Positions 17,100 through 25,679 are shown, counted from the stretch's first letter. The stretch: 64,000 bases of DNA from Pedobacter africanus (GCF_900176535.1 NZ_FWXT01000004.1:62001-126000); one strand, 5' to 3'. The notes: generated from the sequence alone by a model not told the origin. Numbers and translations: made by a program.

Positions 17100-18389
17100 G
17101 TGTCCTTAGATAAATTAAAACTCAGCAAGCCCCTTATCGCAGCCATGACCGATGCCGGATACATCTCCGCAAAGGAAATCCAGGCAAAAACCCTGTCCAG
17201 AATTATTGGCGGACAGGATATCATTGCCATTGGCCCTGAAGGTTGCGGTAAAACCACTGCTTATGTGCTTGGCGTTTTAATGAAGTTAAAGTACAGTACC
17301 GACGAAGCCCCTAAAGTGTTGATCCTGGTGCCCGATGGAGCGCGCGTTGAAGCTGTTATTGCAGAATTCATACGGCTGAGCAGGAACAGGAACCTGCGCA
17401 TCATTGGCCTGTACGGTACAGGGGGGATGGAAGAAGACATCAATACCCTTTTAGACGGTATAGATATCGTAGTGGCCACACCAACACGGGCACGCGCGGT
17501 ATATCTGAAATTAGGCCTTAATCTGAACCGCCTGCAGATGCTCATTGTTGACGATGCAGAGGTTATTGTTAAGCAGGGCATGCAATTGCCCGTTGCCGAA
17601 CTGGCCCGGAGTGCAGGGAAAGTACAGCACCTGATCTTTACCACGGTGGTTCACGACAAACTGAGCATGCTGACCGATCAGTTTATGAATTTCCCTTTTG
17701 CAACTGTGGAAGTGGAAGAACTGGGTAGTGCCCAGGCAGAAACCCATGAACTGCTGCTGTACCAGCTGCCTAACTTTAAAACAAAAGTCAACCTCCTTAA
17801 CCTGTTGCTTAGCGATGAAGAGGTGTTCGATAAAGTGCTGGTATTTGTAAATACACGTTTAACCGCACAAAAGCTCTTTAAGAGTTTACGCACTGCCCGT
17901 CCGGGAGACATATCTGTACTAAACCCCCTGTTTTTCGATGAAGAAGGGTTCGACCATATCGATGATTTTAAAGAAAGCCCGGAAGCCAGGGTACTGATCG
18001 TGGCCAACGAAGGCTTTTCCGGAACTGACTTCTCGGGTATCCATTTCCTGTTCCATTTTGAAGTTCCCGAAGAAAAAGAGCTTTTTCTAAGCAGGGTAGT
18101 GAAAAATAGGGATGAAGCGCTGGTGGCCATCACCTTTGCATCAGATCTGGAGCTGGGGGAAATAAAAAAGATAGAACAAGCCATGGGCAAAAAGATCGAA
18201 GTCATGGATCTGCCGGAAGCGCTTGTGATCGATAAGGCCATAAAAACGCCGGCCAAAATAAAAAAGGGAGATGACGACCTTCCCAAAGGTGGGGGTGCCT
18301 ATCACGAAAAGAAAGAAAGCAACTCAAAAAATTACAATTACGGGATAGGGCAGAAGGCCAAAATGAACATGAAAAAGAAGCACAGTTAA
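17100..18389 (+). CDS. Degenerate DEAD-box helicase-like protein
   Basis: A 429-residue protein with the two RecA-like domains of DEAD-box RNA helicases. The Q-motif region and Walker A (GPEGCGKTT) are intact, and TPTRA (motif Ib) and LVFVNT (motif IV) are recognisable. Motif II, normally DEAD, reads DDAE. Motif III, normally SAT, reads FTT. Motif V is altered to NEGFSGTDF. No HRxGRxGR motif VI is seen; SRVVKNRD takes its place. The C-terminus is Lys-rich, as in RNA-binding tails. ATP binding may persist, but hydrolysis and unwinding are doubtful. Start GTG 17100 gives MSLDKLKLSKPL; see the -7 element at 17066. Its stop overlaps the stop of the convergent mazG gene. Confidence 0.82.
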   Translation: MSLDKLKLSKPLIAAMTDAGYISAKEIQAKTLSRIIGGQDIIAIGPEGCGKTTAYVLGVLMKLKYSTDEAPKVLILVPDGARVEAVIAEFIRLSRNRNLRIIGLYGTGGMEEDINTLLDGIDIVVATPTRARAVYLKLGLNLNRLQMLIVDDAEVIVKQGMQLPVAELARSAGKVQHLIFTTVVHDKLSMLTDQFMNFPFATVEVEELGSAQAETHELLLYQLPNFKTKVNLLNLLLSDEEVFDKVLVFVNTRLTAQKLFKSLRTARPGDISVLNPLFFDEEGFDHIDDFKESPEARVLIVANEGFSGTDFSGIHFLFHFEVPEEKELFLSRVVKNRDEALVAITFASDLELGEIKKIEQAMGKKIEVMDLPEALVIDKAIKTPAKIKKGDDDLPKGGGAYHEKKESNSKNYNYGIGQKAKMNMKKKHS

Positions 18390-19192
18390 AACTGCTTCGC
18401 TTCGTTCCAGTACACATCCATTTCTGCCAGCGTCATGTCCTGCAGCGCCTTGCCATTTTCTTTGGCCTTGCTTTCCAGGTACTGGAAACGCTTAATGAAT
18501 TTTTTGTTGGTTTTTTCCAGTGCGTTCTCCGGGTTAATGTTGATGAACCGGGCATAATTGATTAAAGAGAACAGGAGGTCGCCAAATTCGCTTTCTGCTT
18601 TTTCAACATCAATGGCCTCATTGTCCACCACGTTAAACTCTTGCTTAAACTCCTGCATTTCTTCTTCCACCTTTTCCCAAACCTGGGTTTTATCTTCCCA
18701 GTCGAAGCCAACCCCACGTGCTTTTTCCTGGATACGGCTTGCTTTTACCAGCGAAGGTAAGCTGGCAGGTACACCGGCAAGCACAGATTTGTTGCCTTCT
18801 TTTAATTTTAATTTCTCCCAGTTGCGTTTCACATCCTGCTCATCTGCTACTTCCACATCACCATAAATATGCGGGTGTCGGCTGATCAGCTTGTCGCACA
18901 CTCCGTTCAGCACATCAGTAATGTTGAAGTCATTGGTTTCCGAAGCAATCCGGGCATAAAATACCAGATGCATCATCACATCACCAAGCTCTTTTTTTAC
19001 CTCTTCCAGGTTACCTTCCAAAATGGCATCCGAGAGTTCATAGGTTTCTTCAATGGTCAGGTGCCTTAAGGTTTCCATGGTCTGTTTTTTATCCCATGGG
19101 CATTCCGTACGCAGGGTGTCCAGTACATTTAACAGTCTGAGAAAAGCTGAAGAAGGTTCCGGAGCAGTTAAAGGGGCAGCATGATTGGGCAT
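18386..19192 (-). CDS. mazG: Nucleoside triphosphate pyrophosphohydrolase MazG
   Basis: A 268-residue all-alpha NTP pyrophosphatase with tandem MazG domains (about residues 15-120 and 150-250). The first has the Mg-binding EETYELSDAI and EVKKELGDVMMH (EExxE...ExxD) and the second KAESEFGDLLFSLIN. It converts NTPs/dNTPs to monophosphates and pyrophosphate and is linked to nucleotide-pool cleaning and, in E. coli, to lowering ppGpp. It is the last gene of a minus-strand run, 11 bp after the small membrane protein gene. The stop codons of this gene and the helicase-like gene overlap by 4 bp. Confidence 0.93.
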   Translation of the reverse strand: MPNHAAPLTAPEPSSAFLRLLNVLDTLRTECPWDKKQTMETLRHLTIEETYELSDAILEGNLEEVKKELGDVMMHLVFYARIASETNDFNITDVLNGVCDKLISRHPHIYGDVEVADEQDVKRNWEKLKLKEGNKSVLAGVPASLPSLVKASRIQEKARGVGFDWEDKTQVWEKVEEEMQEFKQEFNVVDNEAIDVEKAESEFGDLLFSLINYARFININPENALEKTNKKFIKRFQYLESKAKENGKALQDMTLAEMDVYWNEAKQF

Positions 19193-19203
19193 AATAAAGC
19201 GGG

Positions 19204-19500
19204 CTATTTTACGACGTTAAAGGTAATCATCATTGTACTTAAAAAAAGAACAACCAGGCCGAATAAGAAAATAAAATCGGCAATTTTCTCCAGGCGGTCG
19301 TTTACGCCCTTTTCCCTGCGCATAGAAAGGAAAGATAGCATTGAGCTTGCCATAAATAAAATAATAGCGGCTGCAGTAGTTTCATCAATCAATGTGCTGT
19401 CCTGCATTTTCGAAACCTTGACTGAGGTCAATACAATAAAGCACAAACCTAGCAAAGTTGCCGAAGTATTCAGGATATGGGGCGATTTGTTCTCGGCCAT
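19204..19500 (-). CDS. Small membrane protein of unknown function
   Basis: A 98-residue protein with three predicted transmembrane helices (about residues 12-28, 43-60 and 76-95) separated by short charged loops, one of them Arg-rich (SMRREKGVNDR). I do not recognise a family. It sits between the AI-2E permease gene (5-bp gap) and mazG (11-bp gap), so it is very likely cotranscribed with both. Confidence 0.75.
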   Translation of the reverse strand: MAENKSPHILNTSATLLGLCFIVLTSVKVSKMQDSTLIDETTAAAIILFMASSMLSFLSMRREKGVNDRLEKIADFIFLFGLVVLFLSTMMITFNVVK

Positions 19501-19505
19501 GGTTG

Positions 19506-20618
19506 TTACTCCTGTTCTTCCAGTTTTATTTTCTTTGTGATGCGGTATACCCGTCGCCGCTTCTGCGGCTTTTCTTCACCGCCCAGCAAAATGCCCCAGG
19601 GCTTCAGCTGTTCTACTTTATCAAATATAATCTTAAGCATGGCCAGGTAAGGAATACACAAAAACATACCCGATATGCCCCAGATCATTTCACCTACTAC
19701 AATACCAATAAAAGCAAACAAAGCATTGATCTTTACTTTAGAACCTACTACCAGCGGCATCAGCACATTGCCATCCAAAGCATGGATACTCACAAAGGCG
19801 ATCAGTACCAATAAAACCTTGCCGGCCCCTGCAGTTGCAAAGGTAATCAGCACGCTGATCAGCAAAGCCGTAAAAATGCCAATATAGGGCACAATATTAA
19901 AAATTCCCGAGATCAGTCCCAGCAGTACCGCATATTTTACGTTAAGTACCCACAGGGTGAAGATCATCAAAACGGTAACAATTAGCATCTGCAGAAACAA
20001 GCCGGTAATGTATTTTTTAATGATGTACTGGATCTGTCTTACAATTTCGCTTACCTTTTGGGTGTGCTTTTCTTCAAACACCGAGGTCAGGAACCTGAAC
20101 AGGATCCCGCGGTAATTCAAGATGAAAAAAGTAAACAGTAACAGGAAAGAAAGGAACAGCAGGGTTGAGGAAAGTGTAAGTAAAGTTGCGCCCAATACTG
20201 AGGCACTGGTGGCAATGGCACTGCTGGCACTGTCTTTAAGGTAATCGATCTGTTTTTGCGTATTTACATCAAAGGTTCTTGATATCCAGTCCTGCACATG
20301 GTGAAAGGAGCTCTCGGCCTGGTGCTTCAGTAAGGGCCAGTCTTTCCAGAGGTCGGTAAGCTGGTTGGCCAGAAAATAGAGTATCCCGGAAATTACCCCA
20401 ATCATCAGCACTACAGCAATAATAGAAGCAATACTCCTTTTAAAACGCCATTTGCGTTCCATAAAATTGGCCATCGGCAACAGCAGCAGGGCCAGCAAAA
20501 AGGAAGTGAGCAAAGGTGCAAGGATGGTCTGGCCTAAAATAGCCAGATAGCCGGCACAGATAATAGAGAACAACACCATGGCCAGCTTGGTGTAAAAAGG
20601 TAGGGAGACCTGTTTCAT
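19506..20618 (-). CDS. AI-2E family transporter (PerM/TqsA type)
   Basis: A 370-residue inner-membrane protein with the family pattern: two or three N-terminal helices, a soluble domain around residues 95-150, then five C-terminal helices with the conserved SGIFNIVPYIG segment and LDGNVLMPLVVGSKVKI (motif V-G-x-x-x-x-x-x). Characterised members export the signal AI-2 or Na+/other solutes; the substrate here is unknown. Its C-terminus is basic (KPQKRRRVYRITKK). It is upstream of the small membrane protein and mazG. Confidence 0.88.
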   Translation of the reverse strand: MKQVSLPFYTKLAMVLFSIICAGYLAILGQTILAPLLTSFLLALLLLPMANFMERKWRFKRSIASIIAVVLMIGVISGILYFLANQLTDLWKDWPLLKHQAESSFHHVQDWISRTFDVNTQKQIDYLKDSASSAIATSASVLGATLLTLSSTLLFLSFLLLFTFFILNYRGILFRFLTSVFEEKHTQKVSEIVRQIQYIIKKYITGLFLQMLIVTVLMIFTLWVLNVKYAVLLGLISGIFNIVPYIGIFTALLISVLITFATAGAGKVLLVLIAFVSIHALDGNVLMPLVVGSKVKINALFAFIGIVVGEMIWGISGMFLCIPYLAMLKIIFDKVEQLKPWGILLGGEEKPQKRRRVYRITKKIKLEEQE

Positions 20619-20677
20619 GGGCAGATAAGATTAATAATGATGTAAATTAACCAAAAACAAATGCCCTGCCAAAATAA

Positions 20678-21631
20678 TTATTGCCAGCTGCTGGCTTCAT
20701 CCAATATGGCAATATCTTCATTGTTCAGTTTCAGTTCTGCGGCCCTGACCAGATCTTCCAGCTGCGCCAGGCTGGTCACACTGGCAATCGGCGCTGTAAC
20801 AGAGGGCCTGGCCATGAGCCAGGCTAAGGATATGCTGGCCAGGCTGGCATTGTACTGCTCGGAAACCTCATCTAATGCCTTCAGTATTTTAAAGCCCCGC
20901 TCGTTCAGGTAATTTTTGGCAGCTGCACCGCGCTGACTTTTATTGAGGTCAGCCTCCGACCTGTATTTTCCACTTAAAAATCCACTGGCCAGGGCATAAT
21001 AGTTAATTACGCCAAGCTGCCGGTCAAGCACTAGCTGTTCCAGTTCTTTTTCATAGCCTTCACGTTTGTACAGGTTGTACTCGGGTTGTAAGGTCTGGTA
21101 TTTCGGTAAACCCAGCTTTTCAGCTACTTCCAGTGCTGCCATCAAACCAGGCACTGAATAGTTTGAGGCACCAATCCAGCGTACCTTTCCTGTCTTTACC
21201 AGCTGATCGTAAGCTTCCAATGTCTCTTCAATTGGGGTATTCAGATCCTCATAGTGCGATTGGTATAAGTCTATATAGTCTGTTTTCAACCTTTTTAAGG
21301 AGGCATCAACGCACTTAAGGATATAGTCTTTGGCCAGGCTTTTTGTAGTTGTGCCCGGTATGGAGCCTACTTTGGTGGCGATAATCACTTCCTGGCGGTT
21401 TTTACGCTGTTCCATCCAGTTGCCGATAATCGTTTCCGATTCTCCGCCTTTGTTTCCCGGTACCCAGTGCGAATAGGAATCTGCTGTGTCTATAAAATTA
21501 AAACCTGCGGCGGTAAAGCCGTCCAGTATTTCGAATGATTTTTGCTCGTCTATGGTCCAGCCAAACACATTTCCCCCAAAGGTAATGGGGTAAACAAACA
21601 GGTCTGAACCGCCTAATTTTCTTTTTTCCAT
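20678..21631 (-). CDS. Aldo/keto reductase
   Basis: A 317-residue TIM-barrel NADPH-dependent oxidoreductase. The catalytic tetrad residues are visible: Asp in FIDTADSY, Tyr in the same motif, Lys in IATKVGS and His in LYQSHYED. The coenzyme-binding C-terminal part (ARPSVTAPIASVTSLAQLEDLV) is also present. It resembles general stress-type or YajO/Tas-like reductases of carbonyl compounds; the substrate is unknown. It lies 59 bp upstream of the AI-2E gene and 50 bp downstream of mnmD on the same strand. Confidence 0.9.
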   Translation of the reverse strand: MEKRKLGGSDLFVYPITFGGNVFGWTIDEQKSFEILDGFTAAGFNFIDTADSYSHWVPGNKGGESETIIGNWMEQRKNRQEVIIATKVGSIPGTTTKSLAKDYILKCVDASLKRLKTDYIDLYQSHYEDLNTPIEETLEAYDQLVKTGKVRWIGASNYSVPGLMAALEVAEKLGLPKYQTLQPEYNLYKREGYEKELEQLVLDRQLGVINYYALASGFLSGKYRSEADLNKSQRGAAAKNYLNERGFKILKALDEVSEQYNASLASISLAWLMARPSVTAPIASVTSLAQLEDLVRAAELKLNNEDIAILDEASSWQ

Positions 21632-21681
21632 TTAATTTCTCTTGATCATCCTGCCCTCAGGTAAATTGTTTAATAACAAAA

Positions 21682-22362
21682 TTAAACGGACAAGGTTTGT
21701 TTTACGGCCCTTAACATCTCTCTTTTACCCGGTGCCCCCGGAAGTTTTTCTATTGTAAAGCCTGATGCTTTTAAAGCCCTTTTTAACTTACCGGTGATGG
21801 CGTAGGTTACAAAAATACCACCGGGCTTCAGGAATTTACAGGTATGCGCAATGATCTCATCCGTCCACATATCGGGTTGGTGCTGTACCGAAAAGGCATC
21901 ATAGTAGATCAGGTCAAACTGCATGTTGGTTTCATACCGGTGCAGGTAGGTGTGCATAATTCTCAGTTGCTGCTGCGGTACAATATTTACCGACTGCTGC
22001 AGTGCCTTGCCGTAGTTAAGTACCAGTCCATTCCAGAGTTGTGCAGGTACATACTGCTGGTAGCCCGTCGATTCCAGTTCTTCAATGGTCAGCGGAAAAG
22101 CTTCCAGTGCGGTGTACTTAATTGGTACCTGCTGTTCGACGCCCCAGGCAGCTGTAAGCAGAAAGTTTAGGCCAGTACCAAAACCCACTTCAAGGATGCT
22201 GATTTCCTTTCCTGGCAAAAGCGCAGTGGCATGTTTCAGTCCTGCTTCAATAAATACATGTTTACTCTCCTGAAGGGCGCCGTGTTTGGAGTGATAATGT
22301 TCCCCTATGGCCTCGTTGTACAAGGTATTTGAACCGTCGGCTGTTAAAGTAATTCTGTTCAT
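21682..22362 (-). CDS. mnmD: tRNA 5-methylaminomethyl-2-thiouridine methyltransferase MnmD
   Basis: A 226-residue SAM-dependent methyltransferase of the DUF752/MnmD type, which completes mnm5s2U at the tRNA wobble position. The SAM loop is ILEVGFGTGLNFLL, and FDLIYYDAFSVQHQPDMWT is the typical motif IV region with the D-A-F signature. The FAD-dependent MnmC1 half found in E. coli is absent, as usual in Bacteroidota. I use ATG 22362 (MNRITLTADGS); an in-frame TTG at 22371 lies inside the -7 element. It is divergent from the MmcQ/YjbR gene. Confidence 0.9.
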   Translation of the reverse strand: MNRITLTADGSNTLYNEAIGEHYHSKHGALQESKHVFIEAGLKHATALLPGKEISILEVGFGTGLNFLLTAAWGVEQQVPIKYTALEAFPLTIEELESTGYQQYVPAQLWNGLVLNYGKALQQSVNIVPQQQLRIMHTYLHRYETNMQFDLIYYDAFSVQHQPDMWTDEIIAHTCKFLKPGGIFVTYAITGKLKRALKASGFTIEKLPGAPGKREMLRAVKQTLSV

Positions 22363-22368
22363 TTGCTG

Positions 22369-22376
22369 CAAACTTA
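22369..22376 (-). promoter_or_regulatory. -7 element of mnmD, 6 nt from the start codon
   Basis: The minus strand reads TAAGTTTG, then CAGCAA and the ATG. The spacing implies a leaderless or nearly leaderless mRNA. Confidence 0.5.
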
Positions 22377-22412
22377 GCTAAAACTGATTAACTTTAGGCA
22401 TTAATCAAAGCT

Positions 22413-22748
22413 ATGGATATTGAAACGTTTAGGGAATTTTGCTTAAGTTTAAAGGGGACCACCGAGGGCATGAAATGGGAACATCTGTGTTTTATGATCG
22501 AGGATAAGCTATTTGTCATCGCCTCACTGGAAGACGGGCACCTGAGTATGAAATGTGATCCTGATGACTTTGATGAACTGGTGGCAAGGCCGGGCATTCA
22601 GCAGGCCCGTCATATGGCCAAAAGACAGTGGGTAACCCTTACCGGTCTGGATGTGATGCCCGATAATGAATTAAGGGATAGGGTAACTATTTCGAGGGCC
22701 TTGGTATTGGGCAAGCTGTCTAAAAAGATACAGGCCAGCTATACCTGA
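22413..22748 (+). CDS. MmcQ/YjbR family DNA-binding-like protein
   Basis: A 111-residue protein of the MmcQ/YjbR (CyaY-like fold) family. It has the N-terminal FREFCLSLKGTTEGMKWEHL-type start (residues FREFCLSLKGTTEG), the central FVIASLEDGHLSMKCDPDDF and the C-terminal SRALVLGKLSKK. Family members are suspected to bind DNA but their role is unknown. It is a single gene, divergent from mnmD with about 50 bp between the start codons. Confidence 0.88.
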   Translation: MDIETFREFCLSLKGTTEGMKWEHLCFMIEDKLFVIASLEDGHLSMKCDPDDFDELVARPGIQQARHMAKRQWVTLTGLDVMPDNELRDRVTISRALVLGKLSKKIQASYT

Positions 22749-22879
22749 TTGTTAATCCTGATCTTGTAATCTTTATTGTAATAGGTATGCCCCTGAGCAG
22801 CGCTTTAGCTGCGTTCGTGTTGATCCCGGAATTAACCTGTAGTTAACCGGGGCTAAGCCCACCTTTTGTAAGGAAAAAC

Positions 22880-22945
22880 GTGGACTCACTGTGGGCTCAC
22901 TGTGGGCTCAACCTGGGCTCAGTACGAACTCATCCGGAACTCAGA
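22880..22945. repeat. Six imperfect 11-bp direct repeats
   Basis: Consecutive units begin at 22880, 22891, 22902, 22913, 22924 and 22935. The first four read GTGGACTCACT, GTGGGCTCACT, GTGGGCTCAAC and CTGGGCTCAGT. The last two (ACGAACTCATC, CGGAACTCAGA) are diverged but keep the CTCA core. The 11-bp period is about one helical turn, so each unit presents the same DNA face. Confidence 0.65.
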
Positions 22946-22993
22946 TTAAATTGTAACGAAATTTGTCAGTTAAGATTCATTCCCAATAACGAA

Positions 22994-23001
22994 TATATTT
23001 G
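22994..23001 (+). promoter_or_regulatory. Candidate -7 element of the cytochrome gene
   Basis: TATATTTG matches TAnnTTTG. It lies about 53 nt upstream of the ATG at 23054. The 11-bp repeats end 49 bp upstream of it. Confidence 0.45.
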
Positions 23002-23004
23002 TCA

Positions 23005-23036
23005 TGCTAATCTAACCTGATTAAATTAGATCAGCA
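23005..23036. repeat. Imperfect 11-bp inverted repeat in the cytochrome leader
   Basis: TGCTAATCTAA at 23005-23015 pairs with TTAGATCAGCA at 23026-23036, with 10 of 11 positions complementary. It lies at or just after the predicted transcription start, so it could be an operator or an mRNA hairpin. Confidence 0.5.
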
Positions 23037-23053
23037 TTAAATCATCATTTGTT

Positions 23054-23452
23054 ATGCAATATAAGAAAACCATTACATTTTCGATACTATTGGGCACCGC
23101 AGTGCTCCTGAGTGCTTTTATGCCACAGCAACAGGAACCTAAACCAACCAATCTTAAAGTACTGCCCAAAAACATAAGCCACGACGATCTGGATGAGGTC
23201 ATGGACGGCTTTAAAGCAGCTTTAGGTGTAAAATGCGGCTTCTGTCATTCGCCGAGAAAAGACAACCCTAAAAAGCTGGATTTTGCCAGTGACGACAATC
23301 CAAAAAAGGAAATTGCAAGGAACATGATGCGGATGACTGCCAAGATCAACAAAAAGTATTTCCACGAAAAGGATAAAGAAGGAAAACTGATCAATATTTC
23401 CTGCGCAAGCTGCCATAACGGAAAAGAGGAACCTGTTACCATTAAAATCTAA
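23054..23452 (+). CDS. Small exported diheme c-type cytochrome
   Basis: A 132-residue protein with an N-terminal signal or anchor (about residues 7-23, ending near AFMPQQQ). It has two CxxCH haem-binding motifs: Cys61-Cys64-His65 (CGFCH) and Cys117-Cys120-His121 (CASCH). Similar Bacteroidota proteins are annotated as related to the photosynthetic reaction-centre cytochrome subunit, although this organism type is not phototrophic. It is likely a periplasmic electron carrier. It is a single gene converging on the M13 peptidase, with a family-1 hairpin element filling the gap between the two stops. Confidence 0.88.
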   Translation: MQYKKTITFSILLGTAVLLSAFMPQQQEPKPTNLKVLPKNISHDDLDEVMDGFKAALGVKCGFCHSPRKDNPKKLDFASDDNPKKEIARNMMRMTAKINKKYFHEKDKEGKLINISCASCHNGKEEPVTIKI

Positions 23453-23456
23453 GTCA

Positions 23457-23554
23457 GAAAAATTACCATCTCAGAGGAGACCTAGCGTCTTTCCAGTTTT
23501 TCTGTGAAAGAAAAACTGGAATTATGCAGGCTCTGAAGAGAATGGTTATTTTTC
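23457..23554 (-). repeat. Family-1 hairpin element, copy A
   Basis: A 98-bp imperfect palindrome filling almost exactly the gap between two convergent stop codons (23452 and 23558). Read on the minus strand it has the outer helix GAAAAATAACCATTCTC / GAGATGGTAATTTTTC, a second helix AGAGCC/GGTCTC (imperfect), the conserved unpaired strands TGCATAATT and AGACGCTA, and an apical stem CCAGTTTTTCT / AGAAAAACTGG. Confidence 0.8.
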
Positions 23555-23557
23555 CTA

Positions 23558-25594
23558 TTACCAGAGCCTGATCCTGTCTTCTGGTTTTTTGTACAGCTTA
23601 TCTTCCGGATTTACATCAAAAGCTTTATACCAGGCGTCCATATTTACGGGGGCGCCGATGGTGCGGAACTCGCCAGGTGAGTGCGGATCGGTTTTGATCA
23701 TTTGTGCAGCAGTTTCCGGCAGGATATTTCCCCTCCAAACCTGCGCCCAGGATAAAAAGAAACGCTGATCTGGTGTAAAACCATCTATTTTATCATTGCC
23801 CTGGCCTTGTCTGGTCATCTTAAAGGCTTCATAGGCTGCATTTAAACCACCCAGGTCGCCTATGTTTTCACCCATGGTGAATTTGCCGTTCACCGGGATA
23901 GTGTCCAGCACCTTGTAGCCATCAAACTGCTCGCCCAGCAATTTCGTTTTGGCATTGAACTTATCGCGGTCTTCTGCGGTCCACCAGTTGCGCAGGTTGC
24001 CGTCTTTGTCGTACTGGCTGCCCGTGTCGTCGAAACCGTGTGACATCTCATGTCCGATTACCGCCCCTATTCCACCGTAATTTACTGCATCATCGGCATT
24101 AGGGTCGAAGAAAGGGAACTGTAAGATTCCGGCAGGGAATACAATCTCATTCATGGTCGGACTGTAATAGGCATTTACTGTAGGCGGGGTCATGCCAAAG
24201 CGGGTACGGTCTACCGGTTTACCCAGTTGCTCTACCATCTCTTTGTAACCCCAGGCTCCGGCATTGCGCAGGTTCTGCAAGTAGGTTGTTGGTTTGATCA
24301 GCAAGCCGTCGTAAGTACGCCATTTAGAAGGGTAGCCTATTTTTGGCCTGAAAGCATGTAGTTTTTCGAGGGCTTTTTGTTTGGTTACATCGCTCATCCA
24401 GTCCAGGTTTTTGATCCTGATCTCGAAAGCTTTCCGCAGGTTCGCGATCAGTTCGTCCATCCTCAGCTTGGCATCAGGCTTAAAGTATTTGGCCACATAC
24501 AGCTGGCCCAGCAGATCGCCGATGGTGCCGTCTGTGAGCTGCGACATCCTTTGCCAGCGAGGGGTTTGTACTTTCTGGCCGGTTTGCGCCTGGTTAAAGG
24601 CAAAAGTAACATCTACAAAAGGGCTGCTTAAATTTGGGGCCGCACTTTTTAATACGTTCCATTCCAGGTAGGCTTTCCAGTCGCCCAAGGGAACAGTTTT
24701 GAGCATGCTGTTCAGGCTTACGAAGAATTTGGGGGTGGAAACCAGTACCGTGTCCTGCCCGTTTACCAGGAGTTTGGTAAACATGGATGTCCAGTTGATC
24801 CCTGGGGTGGTTTTGCTGAAATCTGCTACGGTGAACTTGTTATAGGTTTTGTAGGGATCGCGCATTTCTACCCTGCTGAGCTGGGCCTCTGCCATTTGTT
24901 TTTCTATGGCCATAACCGCAGCAGCTTTTCTGGCGGCATCTGCGGCATTGCTTCCCGTGAGTTTGAACAGGGTAACCATATAGGTGGTATAGGCCTCGCG
25001 GATCTTTACGCTTCTGCTGTCGTCTTTAAGGTAATAGTCGCGATCAGGTAGGGTAGTTCCGCCTTGTCCGAGTTGCGGTAGGTACTTGTTTACATTTTTC
25101 CTGTCCTGCCCTACGCCAAATCCAAACATCGGGGCGGCAAGGCCGGTAGTGCGCATATAGGCAATATGGTCTAAAATAGCTGCAGTGCTTTTGAGCTGTT
25201 TGATTTTTTCCAGCTCCGGATTAATTGGGGTATAACCCAGTTTTTCGATGGTAATGCTGTCCATTGCCGCCCGGTAGAAATCGCCAACACGCTTTTTTAC
25301 TGATCCCGCAGGTGCGGAGCGGTCGGCAGCCGCCTCTTCCACCAGGCCTTTTACAGCATTGATGTTGAAATCCCTGAGGGCATTGAAGCTGCCCCAGCGG
25401 GTTTCTTTTGCGGGAACGGGGTTGTTTTTGACCCATGTACCGCTGGCATACCGATAAAAATCATCTCCCGGTTTTACCGAAAGGTCCATATTGGCCGGAT
25501 CAATAAATTTTTGTGTGGATTGTGCGTTGGCCGAATAACTGGCCGCTGCAATGCCCAAAACGGCAAAACAGGTTTTGAGTGAAGTTACTTTCAT
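23558..25594 (-). CDS. M13 family (neprilysin-like) zinc endopeptidase
   Basis: A 678-residue secreted metallopeptidase with a signal peptide (cleavage after AASYSANAQ). It has the M13 N-terminal domain (MDLSVKPGDDFYRYASGTW) and the catalytic domain. Zinc ligands are His515 and His519 in GHEMSHGFDD, with Glu516 catalytic; the third ligand is the Glu of GENIGDLGG. The end includes the conserved APVNMDAWYKAFDV (in part: NMDAWYKAFDV) and a C-terminal RIRLW typical of the family. It cleaves oligopeptides in the periplasm or at the cell surface. A possible 28-residue ORF lies upstream. Confidence 0.95.
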   Translation of the reverse strand: MKVTSLKTCFAVLGIAAASYSANAQSTQKFIDPANMDLSVKPGDDFYRYASGTWVKNNPVPAKETRWGSFNALRDFNINAVKGLVEEAAADRSAPAGSVKKRVGDFYRAAMDSITIEKLGYTPINPELEKIKQLKSTAAILDHIAYMRTTGLAAPMFGFGVGQDRKNVNKYLPQLGQGGTTLPDRDYYLKDDSRSVKIREAYTTYMVTLFKLTGSNAADAARKAAAVMAIEKQMAEAQLSRVEMRDPYKTYNKFTVADFSKTTPGINWTSMFTKLLVNGQDTVLVSTPKFFVSLNSMLKTVPLGDWKAYLEWNVLKSAAPNLSSPFVDVTFAFNQAQTGQKVQTPRWQRMSQLTDGTIGDLLGQLYVAKYFKPDAKLRMDELIANLRKAFEIRIKNLDWMSDVTKQKALEKLHAFRPKIGYPSKWRTYDGLLIKPTTYLQNLRNAGAWGYKEMVEQLGKPVDRTRFGMTPPTVNAYYSPTMNEIVFPAGILQFPFFDPNADDAVNYGGIGAVIGHEMSHGFDDTGSQYDKDGNLRNWWTAEDRDKFNAKTKLLGEQFDGYKVLDTIPVNGKFTMGENIGDLGGLNAAYEAFKMTRQGQGNDKIDGFTPDQRFFLSWAQVWRGNILPETAAQMIKTDPHSPGEFRTIGAPVNMDAWYKAFDVNPEDKLYKKPEDRIRLW

Positions 25595-25679
25595 GACAAT
25601 AAATTAGCTGATGCAGGGTTACACCATTGACATAAAAGTAATAAAAGTGCTTCAATAAGCCTGCTGTATAATGAAATTA

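Larger units (their letters stand above)
22749..23053. promoter_or_regulatory. Intergenic region upstream of the cytochrome gene
   Basis: This 305-bp spacer holds no credible ORF. It contains a small GGGC-TAA-GCCC hairpin near 22852-22862, six 11-bp direct repeats (22880-22945), a -7 element TATATTTG at 22994-23001 and an imperfect palindrome at 23005-23036. These are listed separately. Confidence 0.5.

Noticed and set aside
22773..22815. Decayed family-1 element before the cytochrome gene
   Set aside because: ATGCCCCTGAGCAG resembles part of copy C, but no second arm or constant internal strand accompanies it.
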